DNA of 64,000 bases from Mya arenaria. Lineage: Eukaryota > Mollusca > Bivalvia > Myida > Myidae. The translations under genes were made by a program, and so were the position numbers. How positions within the stretch are numbered: position 1 is the first letter of the stretch; the number at the start of each line of letters is the position of its first letter. Location: positions 1,071,001 to 1,135,000 of the forward strand of contig NC_069135.1 in the NCBI RefSeq assembly GCF_026914265.1. Direction: 5' to 3'. Positions 61,832-64,000 of the stretch are shown piece by piece. The notes beneath the pieces are model-generated. The model was not told where the DNA came from and searched no databases. It worked only from the letters and a program-made list of their open reading frames with translations.

Positions 61832-61987
61832 TAAGGAATAAATTGCGGTGTTGATGTCATTATCGGGGTATGAACGCAATTGGGTTGGTCAATGTGTGTG
61901 GAGTCCGAAGGACTCCACGCGTACTTTGACCAACCCAATTGCGTTCATATCCCCGATAATGACATCAACCCCGCAATTCATTCCTTA
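61832..61987. repeat. Near-perfect palindrome of 156 bp
   Basis: Arms run from AAGGAATAAATTGCGG through ATTATCGGGGTATGAACGCA to GGAGTCC, around a three-base centre GAA at 61907-61909. There are only a few mismatches and small indels. The string GAACGCAATTG occurs again at 62350-62360. Likely a palindromic small transposon. Confidence 0.9.
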
Positions 61988-61989
61988 TA

Positions 61990-63240
61990 TTTACACCAAT
62001 AGTTCATTATTTCATTCAAGAATTGTTAAAAAAAATTCTTCATTTCATTTAAGAAAACCTTTAAGTAATCCGTTCTTACCCATTCTGTAAATAGAACGAC
62101 CCGATGACGTCACAATAACGCGGGAAAAGATCAACCACTTGAAATCACTTTAAAACGTAAAATTGAAACACTTCTGGTACCATTATATTTAAAATATAAT
62201 AAACTAACACTTTTAAAAATGTTGATCTATATTTTACGGGACCTGCAGACACAATACAACCAATAACAAGATCAATAGCTTTAATGTATATTGTTATGCA
62301 ATAAATTACGATCCGAACATATCCGAAGATGTTGCGTTCATCGATTGATGAACGCAATTGCTGAAAGGCAGTTAATTTAAGGAATGGAAGTTGAGGTGTA
62401 AATATATAATGTTGAAATTAATAAAGCAAGACTTATTGATATTATAAAAACAATCTTGCTAAACAGATATTGTTGAATCCGACATTAGAAACATTCAGTT
62501 GGTATAAAAACGAACTCAAATGTAATACATATGACTAAATATAGCACTTATAAAAAATCGGGTTTCCTTTAACGATTTATTGATTGAAACGAGAAGACAT
62601 CACAAAATTCCCAAGAACAGAAATAAGTTGTACTTATTGCAACATGAATGTCATTTAAAATGAATATTATTTCCATCTAGATCGTTCCAATTTTAATAAT
62701 TTAAGGAAATAATTCTTTAAATCCGACTTTTGCTATTGGCCTACAAAACAAAACATTATATTTTTGACGTCATGAGAATTTAGAAAAACGAAATATCTGA
62801 AAAGTTGAATACCATGTATTAATATAACGATCACGAACCTAATAAGATAACTAGTACTATTTTCACTAATATGTATGGAATTGTGCAAAATCACTCTATT
62901 GAACATATCTTCGGTTATTAAGACAATGTGATGCATAATTTATGCTGGCTATGAATGTTTTAAACGTTTAATGCTCAAAAATGCTATGTTATGTTATGTT
63001 TAGTCATTGTTAAGTGCAAAATTAAATGACTGTATTTTAATTGATTGAAAGGATTTAAGTTACATTTATATGCCATATACAATGTAGCATTCTTTCTTTG
63101 TATGCAAGATGTTTTGATTGCAATGTACACTGTTTTTTTGTTATAAGTCTTTATCATTTTATGATGATTGTTAAGAAATCCCATCATTGTAAAGGCATTT
63201 AGGAAATTGCTCTTAAGTTTGTTTTTTGTTAAGTTTTAAT
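61990..63240. other. Non-coding DNA
   Basis: AT-rich; no gene recognised. Confidence 0.5.
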
Positions 63241-63244
63241 TTAA

Positions 63245-63442
63245 AAGTACTGCTCCTTCTGAATTTTATATCTTCAGAGTTAAACCTTCTTCAAGGAAGT
63301 GTGTACCCCTTTAGAGTAATGCAGGGCAAGCACGGTACAATATGTCAGAGTTTAATAGCCCCATACCTCATTCTATGCTTGTTTTGAGGAAATGCTGTTT
63401 TTGCCGATTTACGGACCATCTTGTGTCCAGTCCCTTTAAGGT
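63245..63442. mobile_element. Fragment related to the AGGGACTG small-element family
   Basis: The right edge GTCCAGTCCCTTTAAGG is the inverse of TTAAAGGGACTGGAC, like the end of the element at 35467-35721. The left end is not clear. Confidence 0.4.
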
Positions 63443-64000
63443 TTAGACCACTGTCAAAGTTAGAGGCTAAATATGGTTCTAAAGCCTCTACGAATAGATA
63501 GTAAGAAATCGTTGAAGTCACTTCTCTTTAAGCAATGTCTTCATTCAGTTCAAAATATCTGAACATTCGCTACAGTGTCGAGCTTTATGTCTCACTGACA
63601 TACACTTACATTTGGATATATTGAGTCATATTCCAGTTATTCATATCCTGCTCATCTAATACAGCAATAAGGTAAAAGGTTTTTTTTAATATGACCTTTA
63701 CCCGTTTTGCAAGTTAATTGCAAATATCCAGTTTAGTCAAAACATAGCATCTACGGTTGAGCTTCAGAGATGATGTAATATTTTCGCATCATTGTTCACA
63801 CAGCCTTTTTTTTAGAACAGAACAGAACAGAACAAAACAGACCAGAACAGAATAGTTTTCAAGCTCACTCAAACAAATATTTAAACAAAAAACATGACGT
63901 GTGACATGTGAAAATATATACTTCTTAGTAATTACATTTCCTTAAACACATACAAAATAAAAAGAACATACAGATTAGATTTGTATTAACTTACCATTTT
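63443..64000. other. Non-coding DNA at the window end
   Basis: Contains a short AGAAC/AACAG simple repeat at about 63816-63855. Nothing else recognised. Confidence 0.5.

Overview
The window looks like nuclear DNA of a bivalve mollusc. It is AT-rich, its genes are split by GT-AG introns, and they sit far apart among many small DNA transposons, tRNA-headed SINEs, palindromes and microsatellites. It holds four-cysteine chitin-binding modules, a Toll-like receptor and an egghead-type mannosyltransferase, all families known in molluscs. The species cannot be told from the sequence alone.

1-16.5 kb: two tandem copies of an 8-9 kb unit. Each carries a five-exon gene for a small secreted protein with three chitin-binding modules, plus a decayed relic of a further copy. 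The copy at 2818-5102 is intact on paper (about 262 residues). The copy at 10858-13136 keeps all its modules, but its signal-peptide exon is out of frame and one splice donor is changed. A small TTAA element at 8759-9056 is missing at the matching site of copy 1, which gives a natural empty site.

16.7-39.05 kb: a stretch with almost no host coding, bounded by inverted clusters of an ATTAAGG-GACC motif, each beside a (TA)n run. It holds a broken mariner (19067-20919) with an intron-like insert, a hAT-type non-autonomous element (27445-28713) that was itself hit by a SINE (27731-28020), and nested inverted-repeat elements between 29504 and 37936. One of the nested elements has ends built from palindromic CCATGG repeats.

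39.7-41.1 kb: an egghead-like beta-1,4-mannosyltransferase, mostly one exon, with two frame breaks, followed by a LINE reverse-transcriptase fragment. 42.3-47.0 kb: a pair of duplicated segments; in one, a 37-bp minisatellite has grown to about 42 units, while the other keeps about two. 47.8-50.1 kb: a Toll-like receptor (leucine-rich repeats, membrane span, TIR domain) that runs through three reading frames.

50.1-64 kb: no gene recognised. It contains a 44-bp tandem repeat, a large foldback element (51998-52480), a GA/GACA microsatellite, a 21-bp minisatellite that stays open as heptads on one strand, a near-perfect 156-bp palindrome and small repeat fragments.

The genes do not form one pathway. 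Chitin-binding proteins, an innate receptor and a glycolipid enzyme are simply neighbours. The main themes are tandem duplication with one copy decaying, and elements inserted into elements.
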